In this document: positions 51,085 through 61,773 of the stretch, piece after piece | How positions within the stretch are numbered: the stretch's first letter is position 1 | Layout: every line of letters begins with the position of its first letter | Assembly (NCBI RefSeq): GCF_014650815.1 | Contig: NZ_BMVR01000001.1 | Location: 248,001-312,000 of the forward strand | From: Streptomyces flavofungini | Lineage (GTDB): Bacteria; Actinomycetota; Actinomycetes; Streptomycetales; Streptomycetaceae | DNA: 64,000 nucleotides | Direction of reading: 5' to 3' | The notes under the pieces: generated by a model | What the model was told of the DNA's origin: nothing | The model's database searches: none | What the model saw: only the letters and a program-made list of their open reading frames with translations | Made by a program: the position numbers and the translations under genes

Positions 51085-53190
51085 TCAGGGGGTGCGGACC
51101 AGTTCCGGGGCGCTGGGCTCGGGGGCCGGTGGCGGCGTCTGCCGCTTGGACAGCGGTCCCGGCCACCAGACCTTGTCGCCGAGGGCGAGGCTCGCGGACG
51201 TCACCAGGTACGTCCGCACCAGGAAGGTGTCCAGGAGTACGCCGACGGCGATGACGAAGCCGAGTTCGACGAGCTGGACCATCGGCATGTTGGTGAGGAC
51301 GGCGAACGTCGCGGCGAGGACGAGGCCCGCGGAGGCGATCACGCCGCCGGTGGTGCGCAGCGAGGTGAGCGCGGCGGTCCCGGTATCCGCCCCGGCCAGG
51401 CACTCCTCCCGCATGCGGTGCATGAGGAAGATGCCGTAGTCGACGCCGAGGGCGACGAGGAAGCAGAAGGACAGCAGGCCGAGGCCGGGGTCGGTGCCCT
51501 CGAAGCCGAAGACGGGGCCGAAGACGAGTCCCGCGATGCCGAGCGAGGCGCCCCATACGGCGACGACCGCGAGGAGCAACAGGAGCGGGGCGATCAGGGC
51601 GCGGAGCAGGACGACGAGGATGAGGAGGACCGCTGCCAGGACGATCGGGACCACCACCCACATGTCCCGGCGGTTGGTGTCGTCCAGGTCGATCTGTTCG
51701 GCGCTCGCCCCGCCGACGTACGCGCCGCCCGGGTCCAGCTCGTCGCGGAGCTTCTCGATGGTCCCGGTCTCCGCCGCCGTCTGCGGCGGGGCCTTGGCGA
51801 CGACGGAGATCTCGGTCCACTGCTTCGAACTCCGGCCGCGTTCCGCGCTGTCGACACCCGGCACGCCCCGTGCGTCGGCGAGCACGCGGTCGGCGCGGTC
51901 GGTGGGCGCGATGACGCTGATGGGCTGGGTGCCGCGTTCGGGGTAGGCGGCGGCGAGGGTCTCCATGGCGGCGATGGAGTCGGGCTTGCTGGTGAAGGTG
52001 TCCTCCTGCTTGAGGTTGCCGGGCAGGGCGAACGCGCCCAGGGCCAGGGCCCCGAGCAGGACCCCGCCGGACACGAGGACGGTGCGGGGACGGCGTCCGG
52101 CAGACGAACCCATCGACTGGAAAAGAGACTTCCGCTTCTTCGGCTCGCTGCCGAACGCGGGCACCAGCGGCCAGAACACCCGCCGTCCGAACAGCACGAG
52201 CAGCGCGGGCAGCAGCGTCAGCATGGCGGCGAGCGCGCACAGCACACCGACGGCGCCCAGCGGCCCCATGCCCCGGCTGCTGTTGAGGTCGGCGGCGAGC
52301 AGGCAGAGCAGGCCCGCGGCGACGGTGCCGGAGGAGGCGACGACGGCGGGCCCGCAGCCGCGCAGGGCGGTGCGCATGGCGTCGTACGGCCGCTCGGTCC
52401 GGCGCAGTTCCTCGCGGTAGCGGGAGACGATGAGGAGGGCGTAGTCGGTGCCCGCGCCGAAGACGAGGATCGTCATGATGCCCGAGCTCTGGCCGCTGAT
52501 CGAGGTGTCGAAGCCCTGGTTGAGGCCGTAGGCGACGCCCATGGAGAGGTAGTTGGCGACTCCGGCGACCGCGAGCGGCACCAGCCACAGCAGCGGGCTG
52601 CGGTAGATCAGGATGAGCAGGATCGCGACGACGCCGACGGTGGTGTAGAGCAGCGGGCCGTCCAGGGAGCTGTAGACCTCGCTGGCGTCGGTGGCGAGCG
52701 CGCCGGCCCCGCCGACGTCGACCGTCAGGCCGTCCGCGCCGCCGGGGGCCCGCACCACGTCCCGGACGTCCTTGACGAAGGCGTCCCGCTTCTCCTCGTC
52801 GGTGCCGGGGGCGGTGCTCGCGGCCGGGTACATCAGGGTCGAACCGTCCTTCGACGCCACCCCCGTGGGCGTCGCGACCAGCTCGAACTCACGGTCCATG
52901 GCGGCGACTTGAGCGGCCGCGGTCTTCCGGTCGGCCGCACTGAGGCCACCGTCGCGGTGGTAGACGAGCACCAGTTCCGTCGTCTCGCCGCCGGGCAGCT
53001 GCTCCTGGATCTTGGCGACCTGCGTGGAGTCGGCGCTCGCGGGCAGGTAGTCGACGGCCCGGTCGCGCTGTACGTCGCCGAGCTTCCCGGCGAACGGGCT
53101 GGCGAGCGCGAGCACGGCGACCCACAGGCCGAGCAGCACCCAGGGCACGGCGCGTGGTCGTCGGCGCTTCGTCGTTGATGCGGCCCCCAT
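51085..53190 (-). CDS. MMPL-family RND transporter
   Basis: A 701-residue exporter of the MmpL/actII-3 type. TM1 is AVPWVLLGLWVAVLALASPFAGKL, then an outer domain. The second group of helices includes GTDYALLIVSRYREEL (the proton-relay DY pair) and the symmetric second half has GVDYGIFLMHRMREE. Twelve helices are expected. Substrates in this family include lipids, pigments and antibiotics. It follows the two-component genes on the same strand but lies upstream of them, 82 bp before the kinase start. Confidence 0.92.
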   Translation of the reverse strand: MGAASTTKRRRPRAVPWVLLGLWVAVLALASPFAGKLGDVQRDRAVDYLPASADSTQVAKIQEQLPGGETTELVLVYHRDGGLSAADRKTAAAQVAAMDREFELVATPTGVASKDGSTLMYPAASTAPGTDEEKRDAFVKDVRDVVRAPGGADGLTVDVGGAGALATDASEVYSSLDGPLLYTTVGVVAILLILIYRSPLLWLVPLAVAGVANYLSMGVAYGLNQGFDTSISGQSSGIMTILVFGAGTDYALLIVSRYREELRRTERPYDAMRTALRGCGPAVVASSGTVAAGLLCLLAADLNSSRGMGPLGAVGVLCALAAMLTLLPALLVLFGRRVFWPLVPAFGSEPKKRKSLFQSMGSSAGRRPRTVLVSGGVLLGALALGAFALPGNLKQEDTFTSKPDSIAAMETLAAAYPERGTQPISVIAPTDRADRVLADARGVPGVDSAERGRSSKQWTEISVVAKAPPQTAAETGTIEKLRDELDPGGAYVGGASAEQIDLDDTNRRDMWVVVPIVLAAVLLILVVLLRALIAPLLLLLAVVAVWGASLGIAGLVFGPVFGFEGTDPGLGLLSFCFLVALGVDYGIFLMHRMREECLAGADTGTAALTSLRTTGGVIASAGLVLAATFAVLTNMPMVQLVELGFVIAVGVLLDTFLVRTYLVTSASLALGDKVWWPGPLSKRQTPPPAPEPSAPELVRTP

Positions 53191-53354
53191 CGGTGGGCCT
53201 CCCTCCGTGGCGGTGTCTGAAGGCTTACGGCTTCCAGACTTCCGCCGGACGGGGGCCGAGGCGTCGCGCCGCAGGGCGAGTTGGCGCCTACATCCGGGGG
53301 TGGCACGGGGCGGGGACTACTCCCCGGGGAGTATCGCCCGCGGTCGTACGCGGC

Positions 53355-54143
53355 TCAGGACGGCGTCCGCGTGGCCGCCACCAGGAGTCGCGCCACGTCG
53401 TCGGAGTCGATGGTCAGCGCGCACCCCGCGGTGGCGAGCACATCGCGTTCGGCGGGCGTGTACGGCCCGTCGGCGAGCGCGATCCGGGCGCCCTGCAGGA
53501 GCAGCGCCTCCCGGCCCGCGGGCGCGAGGTGCGGGGCCAGCGGGCCGAGCGCCTCGTGGAGTTCGATGGCGAGGCCGGGCACGCAGTCCGGGTCGGCGAG
53601 GCGGCCGGTGTCGGCGGCGAGCGCGTCGAGGAGGGCGCCGAGGCGTTCCTCGGTGCAGTCGTCGAACCCGGCGCCGCGCAGGGTGGTGACGGCCGCGTCG
53701 AGGGCGGCGCGGGCGGTGGTGCCGCCGGTGGTGAGGACGGCGAGGACGACGGTGTGCACGGCGTCGCGGAGCATCGCGGAGAGCCGGACGGTGGTGGGGT
53801 GGTCGAGGGCGTCGACGCCGAAGTGGTCCTGGCAGGCGGCGCATTCGACGACGGGCCCGGCGTCGCCGCGGGAGAGCAGCGGCAGGCCGAGGACCACGAA
53901 GCGGCGGCGGCCGGTGCGCCGCTGGTAGTTGCGGTCACCGCCGCAGCCGGGGCAGAAGAACTCGCCGTCGCAGAGGGTGGTCCAGACGGTGCGGGTGCCG
54001 ATCAGGCGGGGGCCGCGGCCGCGGTGCAGCAGCCGCGCGAACGGTCCGGGACGGTCGAGGTCGCGGGCGCCCGGGACCCCAGGTGGGGTGAATCTGCCGA
54101 AGATGCGGGATTCCCGGCCTTTTCGTCCCCGATCTGGCAGCAC
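53355..54143 (-). CDS. TerB-like tellurite-resistance family protein
   Basis: A 262-residue soluble protein. The N-terminal half has zinc-ribbon-like pairs (FFCPGCGGDRNYQRRTGRRRF and VECAACQDHFG). The C-terminal half is a TerB-like helical domain (LLQGARIALADGPYTPAERDVLATAGCAL with acidic residues that could bind metal). GTG 54143 is chosen for GGAGG six bases upstream. Near leuA, I recall the same gene in other Streptomyces. The role is unclear; resistance is only a family name. Confidence 0.8.
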   Translation of the reverse strand: MLPDRGRKGRESRIFGRFTPPGVPGARDLDRPGPFARLLHRGRGPRLIGTRTVWTTLCDGEFFCPGCGGDRNYQRRTGRRRFVVLGLPLLSRGDAGPVVECAACQDHFGVDALDHPTTVRLSAMLRDAVHTVVLAVLTTGGTTARAALDAAVTTLRGAGFDDCTEERLGALLDALAADTGRLADPDCVPGLAIELHEALGPLAPHLAPAGREALLLQGARIALADGPYTPAERDVLATAGCALTIDSDDVARLLVAATRTPS

Positions 54144-54274
54144 CACGCACCTCCATGACGCCGCGGCAGCCCTGCCGCGTTGGCGTGATGTTAGCCACAT
54201 CTGTGATGCCGCGTCAGTACCCCGTACGGGAGATGGCCGGTTGCTGGCCTGGACCAGTCCCCCGGACAGGCGGC

Positions 54275-54305
54275 GGCCCCGCCCGCCACGAGGGCGGACG
54301 GGGCC
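54275..54305 (-). terminator. Hairpin terminator downstream of leuA
   Basis: GGCCCCGCCCGCC pairs with GGGCGGACGGGGCC over 13-14 bp with one mismatch and an ACGA loop, starting 35 bp past the leuA stop. Confidence 0.75.
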
Positions 54306-54339
54306 GGGAAAGCACCGGTCGAACGGGAGTCCGGCAGGA

Positions 54340-56148
<1,809 letters not shown>

Positions 56149-56196
56149 CTACAGACCCTCGCCGCGGCAGCTAAGGAGAAGCAGCCCGAAACGCAT
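56149..56196 (-). CDS. leu leader peptide
   Basis: A 15-codon frame, MRFGLLLLSCRGEGL then TAG, with four consecutive Leu codons. It lies 85 bp upstream of leuA on the same strand. Such peptides make ribosomes stall when leucyl-tRNA is scarce and so change the leader RNA fold. A TAGGCT -10-like hexamer (minus strand, 56207-56212) lies just upstream, which gives a very short 5' end. Confidence 0.8.
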   Translation of the reverse strand: MRFGLLLLSCRGEGL

Positions 56197-56386
56197 GATG
56201 CGGGGCAGCCTAGCCGAGGTCCGCGAAATGCGCGGGCGCGTATCAGTATGCGGGACCACAGGGACGTATCGGACAAAACGTGCCGTATATCACCTGGAGA
56301 GGACGCCGGGGGTCCGTATACGTCTATTTCACCAATCATGGTGGCTGCTAGTGACAGCGGCATGACCCAGTGCCACATTGCCGCAC

Positions 56387-57460
56387 ATGACCGCCAACCC
56401 GACGGGCTTCGAGCCCGTCTTCTGCACCATCGTGCCACCCGTCGTCCTGGACACCCTCGCCCAGTCCTCGGACCCCGCGCTCGCCAGGGCCGCCCGCCGC
56501 ACCCTCCAGCGCGACGCCTACGAGCGCACCCAGCGCCGTCTGACCACGGTCATCGGCGCCCCCTCCGTCGCCGCCCCCCGGGGCGCCGTCGAGGGCAAGC
56601 CCCACCGCACCATCTACGACGCCAAGACCAAGACGGACCTGCCCGGCCGCAAGGTCCGCGGCGAGGGCGACAAGCCCGGCAAGGACGCGACCGTCAACCG
56701 CGCCCACGCCGGCCTCGGCGCCACCTTCGAGCTGTTCTTCAAGCAGTACGCACGCGACTCCATCGACGGCGGCGGCCTGCCGCTGAACGCGACCGTGCAC
56801 TACGGCGAGGAGTACGGGAACGCCTTCTGGAACGGCGAGCAGATGGTGTTCGGCGACGGCGACGGCGAGATCTTCCTCGACTTCACCATCCCCGTCGACG
56901 TCATCGGCCACGAGCTGACCCACGGCGTCGTCCAGTACACCGCCAACCTGACCTACTTCGGCCAGCCCGGCGCCCTCAACGAGTCCATGGCGGACGTCTT
57001 CGGCTCGCTGATCAAGCAGTTCACCCTCGGCCAGACCGCCGACCAGGCCGACTGGCTGATCGGCGCGGGCCTGCTCGCCCCGCGCGTCACCGGCACCGCG
57101 CTGCGCTCCATGAAGGCGCCCGGCACCGCGTACGACGACGACGTCCTCGGCAAGGACCCGCAGCCCGCGGACATGGACCACTACGTCAGGACCGGGCGCG
57201 ACAACGGCGGCGTGCACATCAACTCCGGCATCCCCAACCGCGCCTTCTACCTCACCGCCGAGTCGCTCGGCGGGCACTCCTGGGAACGGGCCGGACAGAT
57301 CTGGTACGACGTCCTCACCGGCGGCGAGCTGGCCCAGGACGCGTCGTTCGAGGACTTCGCGAAGCTGACGGTCGCGGCGGCCCGCGCCAAGTACGGCGAC
57401 GGCGACGAGCTCAAGGCGGTCGTGGACGCGTGGGCGCAGGTCAAGGTGCCCGCGAGCTGA
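56387..57460 (+). CDS. Intracellular M4 (protealysin-like) metallopeptidase
   Basis: A 357-residue zinc protease of the thermolysin family without a signal peptide, like protealysin. The zinc motif HELTH lies near residue 175 and the third ligand Glu in NESMADVFG near 199. The catalytic His is in DNGGVHINSGIPNRAFYL. A short N-terminal propeptide (PVFCTIVPPVVLDTLAQSSDP) has the CxIxPP pattern of protealysins. ATG 56387 is likely; no strong ribosome site is seen. The emfourin-like inhibitor gene follows 61 bp later. Confidence 0.93.
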   Translation: MTANPTGFEPVFCTIVPPVVLDTLAQSSDPALARAARRTLQRDAYERTQRRLTTVIGAPSVAAPRGAVEGKPHRTIYDAKTKTDLPGRKVRGEGDKPGKDATVNRAHAGLGATFELFFKQYARDSIDGGGLPLNATVHYGEEYGNAFWNGEQMVFGDGDGEIFLDFTIPVDVIGHELTHGVVQYTANLTYFGQPGALNESMADVFGSLIKQFTLGQTADQADWLIGAGLLAPRVTGTALRSMKAPGTAYDDDVLGKDPQPADMDHYVRTGRDNGGVHINSGIPNRAFYLTAESLGGHSWERAGQIWYDVLTGGELAQDASFEDFAKLTVAAARAKYGDGDELKAVVDAWAQVKVPAS

Positions 57461-57521
57461 ACCGGCCGGGAGCCTTCGGTGCCACCTGGCGGGGCGTCGG
57501 CGCCTGGAGTAGACAGGACCC

Positions 57522-57788
57522 ATGCGTATCCAGGTGAAGCGCACCGGAGGTTTCGCGGGCATCGAGCGGCACGCGGAGGTGGACACCACCGCGCGTCCCG
57601 ACGCCCAGGAGTGGCACGATCTGGCCGAACGAGCCGAGGCCGACGGCCGGGGCACGCCCCCCATAGGCGTGCCCGACGGATTCAACTACCAGATCACCAT
57701 CGACGGGCGGACCGTGTACTGCTCGGACCCCCGGCTCACGGAGGAGCAACGGAAGCTGATCAGCCGGGTGCTCAAGGAAGGGTCTTGA
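57522..57788 (+). CDS. Emfourin-like inhibitor of the adjacent M4 protease
   Basis: An 88-residue protein. MRIQVKRTGGFAGIERHAEVDT, then PDGFNYQITIDG and a C-terminal helix LTEEQRKLISRVLKEGS, match what I know of emfourin, the inhibitor encoded beside protealysin genes. It has no signal peptide, so enzyme and inhibitor share the cytosol. ATG 57522 lies behind ACAGGACC. Identification rests on pattern and neighbourhood. Confidence 0.82.
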   Translation: MRIQVKRTGGFAGIERHAEVDTTARPDAQEWHDLAERAEADGRGTPPIGVPDGFNYQITIDGRTVYCSDPRLTEEQRKLISRVLKEGS

Positions 57789-57916
57789 GGAAGGGCCTCA
57801 GGGGGCGGGGGCGACGGCGGGCCGGTCGGCGTTCGACACCCGGGGTGCGCCCGCACAACAGCCGCTCCGTGCACGGGCGTTGACTTCCGTACCAGCCGGT
57901 ACGGATGATCGCGCGC

Positions 57917-59311
57917 ATGGCGACGACGCGCGCACCGCTGCCCCGCTTCCCCCGCGACTTCCTGTGGGGGGTGTCCACCTCCGCCCACCAGATCGAGGGC
58001 GCCGCCGACCAGCGCGGCCCCTCGGTATGGGACGCCTTCACCGCCCTGGCCGGCACCGTCAAGGACGGCACGACGGCCGCCGTGGCCTGCGACCACGTCC
58101 ACCGCTACCGCGACGACGTCGCCCTGATCCGCGACCTCGGCGTGGGCGCGTACCGCTTCTCCGTCTCCTGGCCGCGCGTGCTGCCGCACGGCACCGGCGC
58201 GGTCAGCGAGCGCGGCCTCGACTTCTACGACCGGCTCGTGGACGAGCTGTGCGCGGCGGGCGTGCGCCCCGTGCCCACGCTCTTCCACTGGGACACGCCC
58301 CTCGCCGTCGAGGAGGCGGGCGGGTGGCTCTCCCGGGACACCGCACACCGGTTCGCGGAGTACGCCGCCGTCGTCGCGGCGCGTATCGGGGACCGCGTAC
58401 CGAAGTGGATCACGCTGAACGAGCCCGCCGAGCACACGCTCCTCGGCCACGCGCTCGGGCAGCACGCCCCGGGCAGGCAGCTCCTCTTCGACGCGCTTCC
58501 CGTCGCGCACCACCAGCTCCTCGGGCACGGGCTCGCGGTGAGCGCGCTGCGGGCCGGGGGCGCCGACGACATCGGGGTGGCGAACTCGCACGGGCCGACG
58601 TGGCCCGCCTCGGACGACGCCGCGGACCGGGAGGCGGCGGACCTCTACGACGTGCTCCTCAACCGGATGTTCTCCGACCCGCTGATCGTGGGCCGCTACC
58701 CGGAAGTGATCGCCGAAATCCTCGGCGCCGAAGTCCCCGATCTGGACGGCGACCTGAAGGTCATCTCGGCGCCGATCGACTGGTACGGGATCAACTTCTA
58801 CCAGCCCACGAAGGTGGGCGCGCCCCGCGCGGAGCCCACCCCCACGGAGTTCTCCGGCCTCACCCTGCCGTCCGGACTCCCCTTCTCCCCCCGGCCGATC
58901 GACGGCTACCCGACCACGTCCTTCGGCTGGCCCGTGGTCCCCGACGCCCTCACCGAGCTCCTCCTCGCCCTCCGCGACCGCTACGCCGACCGCCTCCCGC
59001 CCCTCCTCATCACCGAGAACGGCTGCTCCTACGACGGCCTCGACGACCAGGAGCGCATCAGCTACCTCGACGGTCATCTGCGCGCCCTGCACCGCGCCCT
59101 GGAGGCCGGAGTCGACGTGCGCGGCTACTTCGTCTGGTCCCTGCTCGACAACTTCGAGTGGGCAGCGGGGTACGCGCAGCGGTTCGGCCTGGTCCACGTG
59201 GACTACGCCACGCAGCGGCGGACGCCCAAGGCGTCGTACGGGTGGCTGCGGCGGGAACTGCTCGCGCAGCACGCCCCCGGGGCCGGCGACCCCGGACCCG
59301 CGCGGGGCTAG
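57917..59311 (+). CDS. GH1 beta-glucosidase
   Basis: A 464-residue retaining glycosidase. It begins FPRDFLWGVSTSAHQIEGAADQRGPSVWDAF. The acid/base Glu is in WITLNEP and the nucleophile Glu in LLITENG. The sugar-binding FHWDTP and the final WSLLDNFEWAAGYAQRFGLVHVDY are intact. No signal peptide is present, so it cleaves imported cellobiose-like sugars. ATG 57917 and 57905 are both possible. A TACCAGCCGGTACGG dyad-like run lies just before the start. It overlaps the era stop by 3 bp. Confidence 0.93.
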   Translation: MATTRAPLPRFPRDFLWGVSTSAHQIEGAADQRGPSVWDAFTALAGTVKDGTTAAVACDHVHRYRDDVALIRDLGVGAYRFSVSWPRVLPHGTGAVSERGLDFYDRLVDELCAAGVRPVPTLFHWDTPLAVEEAGGWLSRDTAHRFAEYAAVVAARIGDRVPKWITLNEPAEHTLLGHALGQHAPGRQLLFDALPVAHHQLLGHGLAVSALRAGGADDIGVANSHGPTWPASDDAADREAADLYDVLLNRMFSDPLIVGRYPEVIAEILGAEVPDLDGDLKVISAPIDWYGINFYQPTKVGAPRAEPTPTEFSGLTLPSGLPFSPRPIDGYPTTSFGWPVVPDALTELLLALRDRYADRLPPLLITENGCSYDGLDDQERISYLDGHLRALHRALEAGVDVRGYFVWSLLDNFEWAAGYAQRFGLVHVDYATQRRTPKASYGWLRRELLAQHAPGAGDPGPARG

Positions 59312-60270
59312 AAGCCCAGCTTGCGCAGCTGGCGCGGGTCCCGCTGCCAGTCCTTGGCGACCTTGACGTGCAGGTCGAGGTAGACGGGCGTACCGAGCAG
59401 CGCCTCGATCTGCTGCCGGGACTTGATCCCGACGTCCTTGAGCCGCTTGCCCTTGGGGCCGATGATGATCCCCTTCTGGCTGGGCCGCTCGATGTAGACG
59501 AAGGCGTGGATGTCGAGGAGCGGCTTGTCGGCGGGCCGGTCCTCGCGGGGCAGCATCTCCTCGACGACGACGGCGATGGAGTGCGGCAACTCGTCCCGCA
59601 CCCCTTCCAACGCCGCTTCGCGGATGAGCTCGGCGACCATGACCTGCTCGGGCTCGTCGGTGAGATCGCCCTCGGGGTAGAGGGCGGGTCCCTCCGGCAG
59701 GAGGGGGACGAGCAGATCGGCGAGCAGGTCGACCTGCTTCTCACCGACGGCGGAGACGGGCACGATCTCGGCCCACTCGAAGCCCAGCTCCTTGCCGAGC
59801 TGGTCGATGGCGATGAGCTGCTCGGCGAGCGCCTTGCTGTCGACGAGGTCGGTCTTCGTGACGATGGCGATCTTCGGCGTCTTCTTGATGGACGCCAGTT
59901 CCTTGGCGATGAACCGGTCGCCGGGCCCGAGCTTCTCGTTGGCGGGCAGGCAGAACCCGATGACGTCGACCTCGGCCCAGGTGGCGCGGACGACGTCGTT
60001 GAGCCGCTCGCCGAGGAGCGTGCGCGGCTTGTGGAGGCCGGGGGTGTCGACGAGGATCAGCTGGGCCTCGGGCCGGTGCACGATGCCGCGGACGGTGTGC
60101 CGCGTCGTCTGCGGCCGGTTGGAGGTGATCGCCACCTTCTTGCCGACCAGAGCGTTCGTGAGGGTGGACTTGCCCGCGTTGGGGCGGCCGACGAAGCAGG
60201 CGAAACCGGCGCGGTGGGCGGCCTGCTCGGACGGCTCGGGTGACTGGGTACGCACGCTCATACGGCCCAT
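59308..60270 (-). CDS. era: GTPase Era
   Basis: A 320-residue ribosome-assembly GTPase that binds 16S rRNA. G1 is FVGRPNAGKST, G2 lies in TSNRPQTTRHTVRG, G3 is VDTPGLHKP, G4 is TKTD and G5 is VSA. The C-terminal KH domain has IERPSQKGIIIGPKGKRLKDVG. ATG 60270 or 60261 could be the start. The order deaminase-like gene then era on one strand is typical of Streptomyces. Confidence 0.95.
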   Translation of the reverse strand: MGRMSVRTQSPEPSEQAAHRAGFACFVGRPNAGKSTLTNALVGKKVAITSNRPQTTRHTVRGIVHRPEAQLILVDTPGLHKPRTLLGERLNDVVRATWAEVDVIGFCLPANEKLGPGDRFIAKELASIKKTPKIAIVTKTDLVDSKALAEQLIAIDQLGKELGFEWAEIVPVSAVGEKQVDLLADLLVPLLPEGPALYPEGDLTDEPEQVMVAELIREAALEGVRDELPHSIAVVVEEMLPREDRPADKPLLDIHAFVYIERPSQKGIIIGPKGKRLKDVGIKSRQQIEALLGTPVYLDLHVKVAKDWQRDPRQLRKLGF

Positions 60271-60354
60271 TGTCCCCGATCCCGCGCCCCGCACCGCACC
60301 ACGAGGCCCGTCCGGGCCCCGCGGCGGGGCGCTCGGCCCGCCCCGGCGGAGGGC

Positions 60355-60708
60355 TCAGCCCGCCTGGGCCGTGACCCGTACCACTCCGTCGGGCCCGGCG
60401 AGGAACACCGGCGTCCCGGCCCCGCCGAGGTCCCGTACCGCCGCCAGGTCCTCCGCGCCCAGCGCCGCCGCGCCGGAGACGACGGCCGCCGCCTCCAGGG
60501 ATTCCGCCCCGGACGCCACGGCCATCGCCACGGCCGTGCGCAGCGCGGAGAGGCGCAGCGAGGCCAGCTCGACGGTCCCGGCGACGTACGTGCGTCCCGT
60601 CTCGTCCCGCACCGCCGCGCCCTCCGGCACGCCGTTGCGGGCGCGGGCCGAGCGGGCGAGGGTGACGATCTTCTGGTCCTCGGGGCCGAGGTCGGTGCGC
60701 TCAGTCAT
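60355..60708 (-). CDS. Cytidine-deaminase-like protein lacking catalytic residues
   Basis: A 117-residue protein. VTLARSARARNGVPEGAAVRDETGRTYVAGTVELASLRLSALRTAVAMAVASG aligns by eye with cytidine deaminases, but the zinc/catalytic CAE becomes SAL and the PCGxCRQ motif is absent. It therefore cannot be a normal deaminase. It lies 84 bp before era on the same strand. A structural or regulatory role is possible; relatives beside era in other Streptomyces are often called cytidine deaminase. Confidence 0.75.
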   Translation of the reverse strand: MTERTDLGPEDQKIVTLARSARARNGVPEGAAVRDETGRTYVAGTVELASLRLSALRTAVAMAVASGAESLEAAAVVSGAAALGAEDLAAVRDLGGAGTPVFLAGPDGVVRVTAQAG

Positions 60709-60738
60709 GGCACGAGCATAAGGAGCCGCCGCGGCGGC

Positions 60739-61629
60739 TCAGCCCGCCACCCGGTACATCGTGCCGCGCCGGGCCTCCGGCGACGCCAGCCACTCCAGCT
60801 TCGCCGCGGTGTCGGCCAACGGCAGCGGGGTGTGCAGGACGATCGTGAGGTGGGGCTGCGCGGGCACCTTCAGGGCGGTCGACTCCACGTGCAGGACGCC
60901 GACCAGCGGGTGGTCGAGTTCCTTGTGCACCTGGCCGGCGGGGCGGATGTCCTGCCGCTGCCACAGCGACGTGAACTCCTCGCCGGTGGCGTGCAGCCGG
61001 GCCAGGAGGTCCTGGAAGCCCTCGTCCTCGGGGTGCTCGGAGCAGGCCGCGCGCAGCTGCGCGACGAGCGTCGCCGCGTTCCGCTCCCAACTCGTGTTCC
61101 GGGAGCGGTACATGGGGTCGGTGAAGAAGTCGAGGACGCAGTTCTGGGTGGTCTCGGGGCGCATGCTGAGAACCATCGCGGCGGCGTCGTTGTAGACGAG
61201 GCAGTTGTAGTAGCGGTCCATGATGTGCGCCGGGTACGGCATCCAGGTGTCGATGAGCCGCCGCAGGCCCTCGCACATCTCCGCGCAGTCCTCATCGGCC
61301 TGCACGGCGGGCGGGTTGAGGCCCGCGAGCACGTACAGGTGGCGGCGTTCGATGCCGGACAGCTTCAGGACCCGCGCCACGGCGTCCAGGACCTGCGGGG
61401 ACACGGAGATGTCGCGGCCCTGCTCCAGCCACTGGTACCAGGACGCGCCGACGCCCGCGAGCACCGCGACCTCCTCGCGGCGCAGCCCCGGCGTGCGGCG
61501 TCTGCCGCCCTCGGGGAGGCCCGCGTCGGCCGGGCTCACCCGGGCGCGGCGGCTCATCAGGAAGTCCCGCAGCTCCACTCGGCGACGCGCCTTCGTCCCG
61601 TCGGCCCGCTCCTCGACCTGGCCCGCCAC
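60739..61629 (-). CDS. XRE-type regulator with MmyB-like sensor domain (second copy)
   Basis: A 296-residue paralogue of the 16.5-kb regulator. The helix-turn-helix is RTPGLRREEVAVLAGVGASWYQWLEQGRDISVSPQVLDAVARVL. The sensor domain has YNCLVYNDAAAMVLSM, CVLDFFTDPMYRSRNTSWERNA and HPLVGVLHVESTALKV. GTG 61629 (VAGQVEERADGTK) follows AGGGGGAG. It is divergent from an MFS pump with a CTGGTG/CACCAG dyad between. Confidence 0.9.
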   Translation of the reverse strand: MAGQVEERADGTKARRRVELRDFLMSRRARVSPADAGLPEGGRRRTPGLRREEVAVLAGVGASWYQWLEQGRDISVSPQVLDAVARVLKLSGIERRHLYVLAGLNPPAVQADEDCAEMCEGLRRLIDTWMPYPAHIMDRYYNCLVYNDAAAMVLSMRPETTQNCVLDFFTDPMYRSRNTSWERNAATLVAQLRAACSEHPEDEGFQDLLARLHATGEEFTSLWQRQDIRPAGQVHKELDHPLVGVLHVESTALKVPAQPHLTIVLHTPLPLADTAAKLEWLASPEARRGTMYRVAG

Positions 61630-61704
61630 CGCTCCCCCTGTCGTCCGTCCGCGCGCACGGTCACCCGCACACGGCCCCGCTGGTCGTACTCGTACGCGTG
61701 GTGC

Positions 61705-61723
61705 CTGGTGTTCGCACCACCAG
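61705..61723. promoter_or_regulatory. CTGGTG / CACCAG dyad in the regulator/MFS gap
   Basis: CTGGTG-TTCGCAC-CACCAG is an inverted repeat between divergent starts. It shares the CTGGT/ACCAG arms with the operator-like motifs at 17474-17504. Confidence 0.5.
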
Positions 61724-61773
61724 CATAAGTTCCCGCTCCCCACGGCTATTCCTGCCGGTGGAGGCTCTTGACC

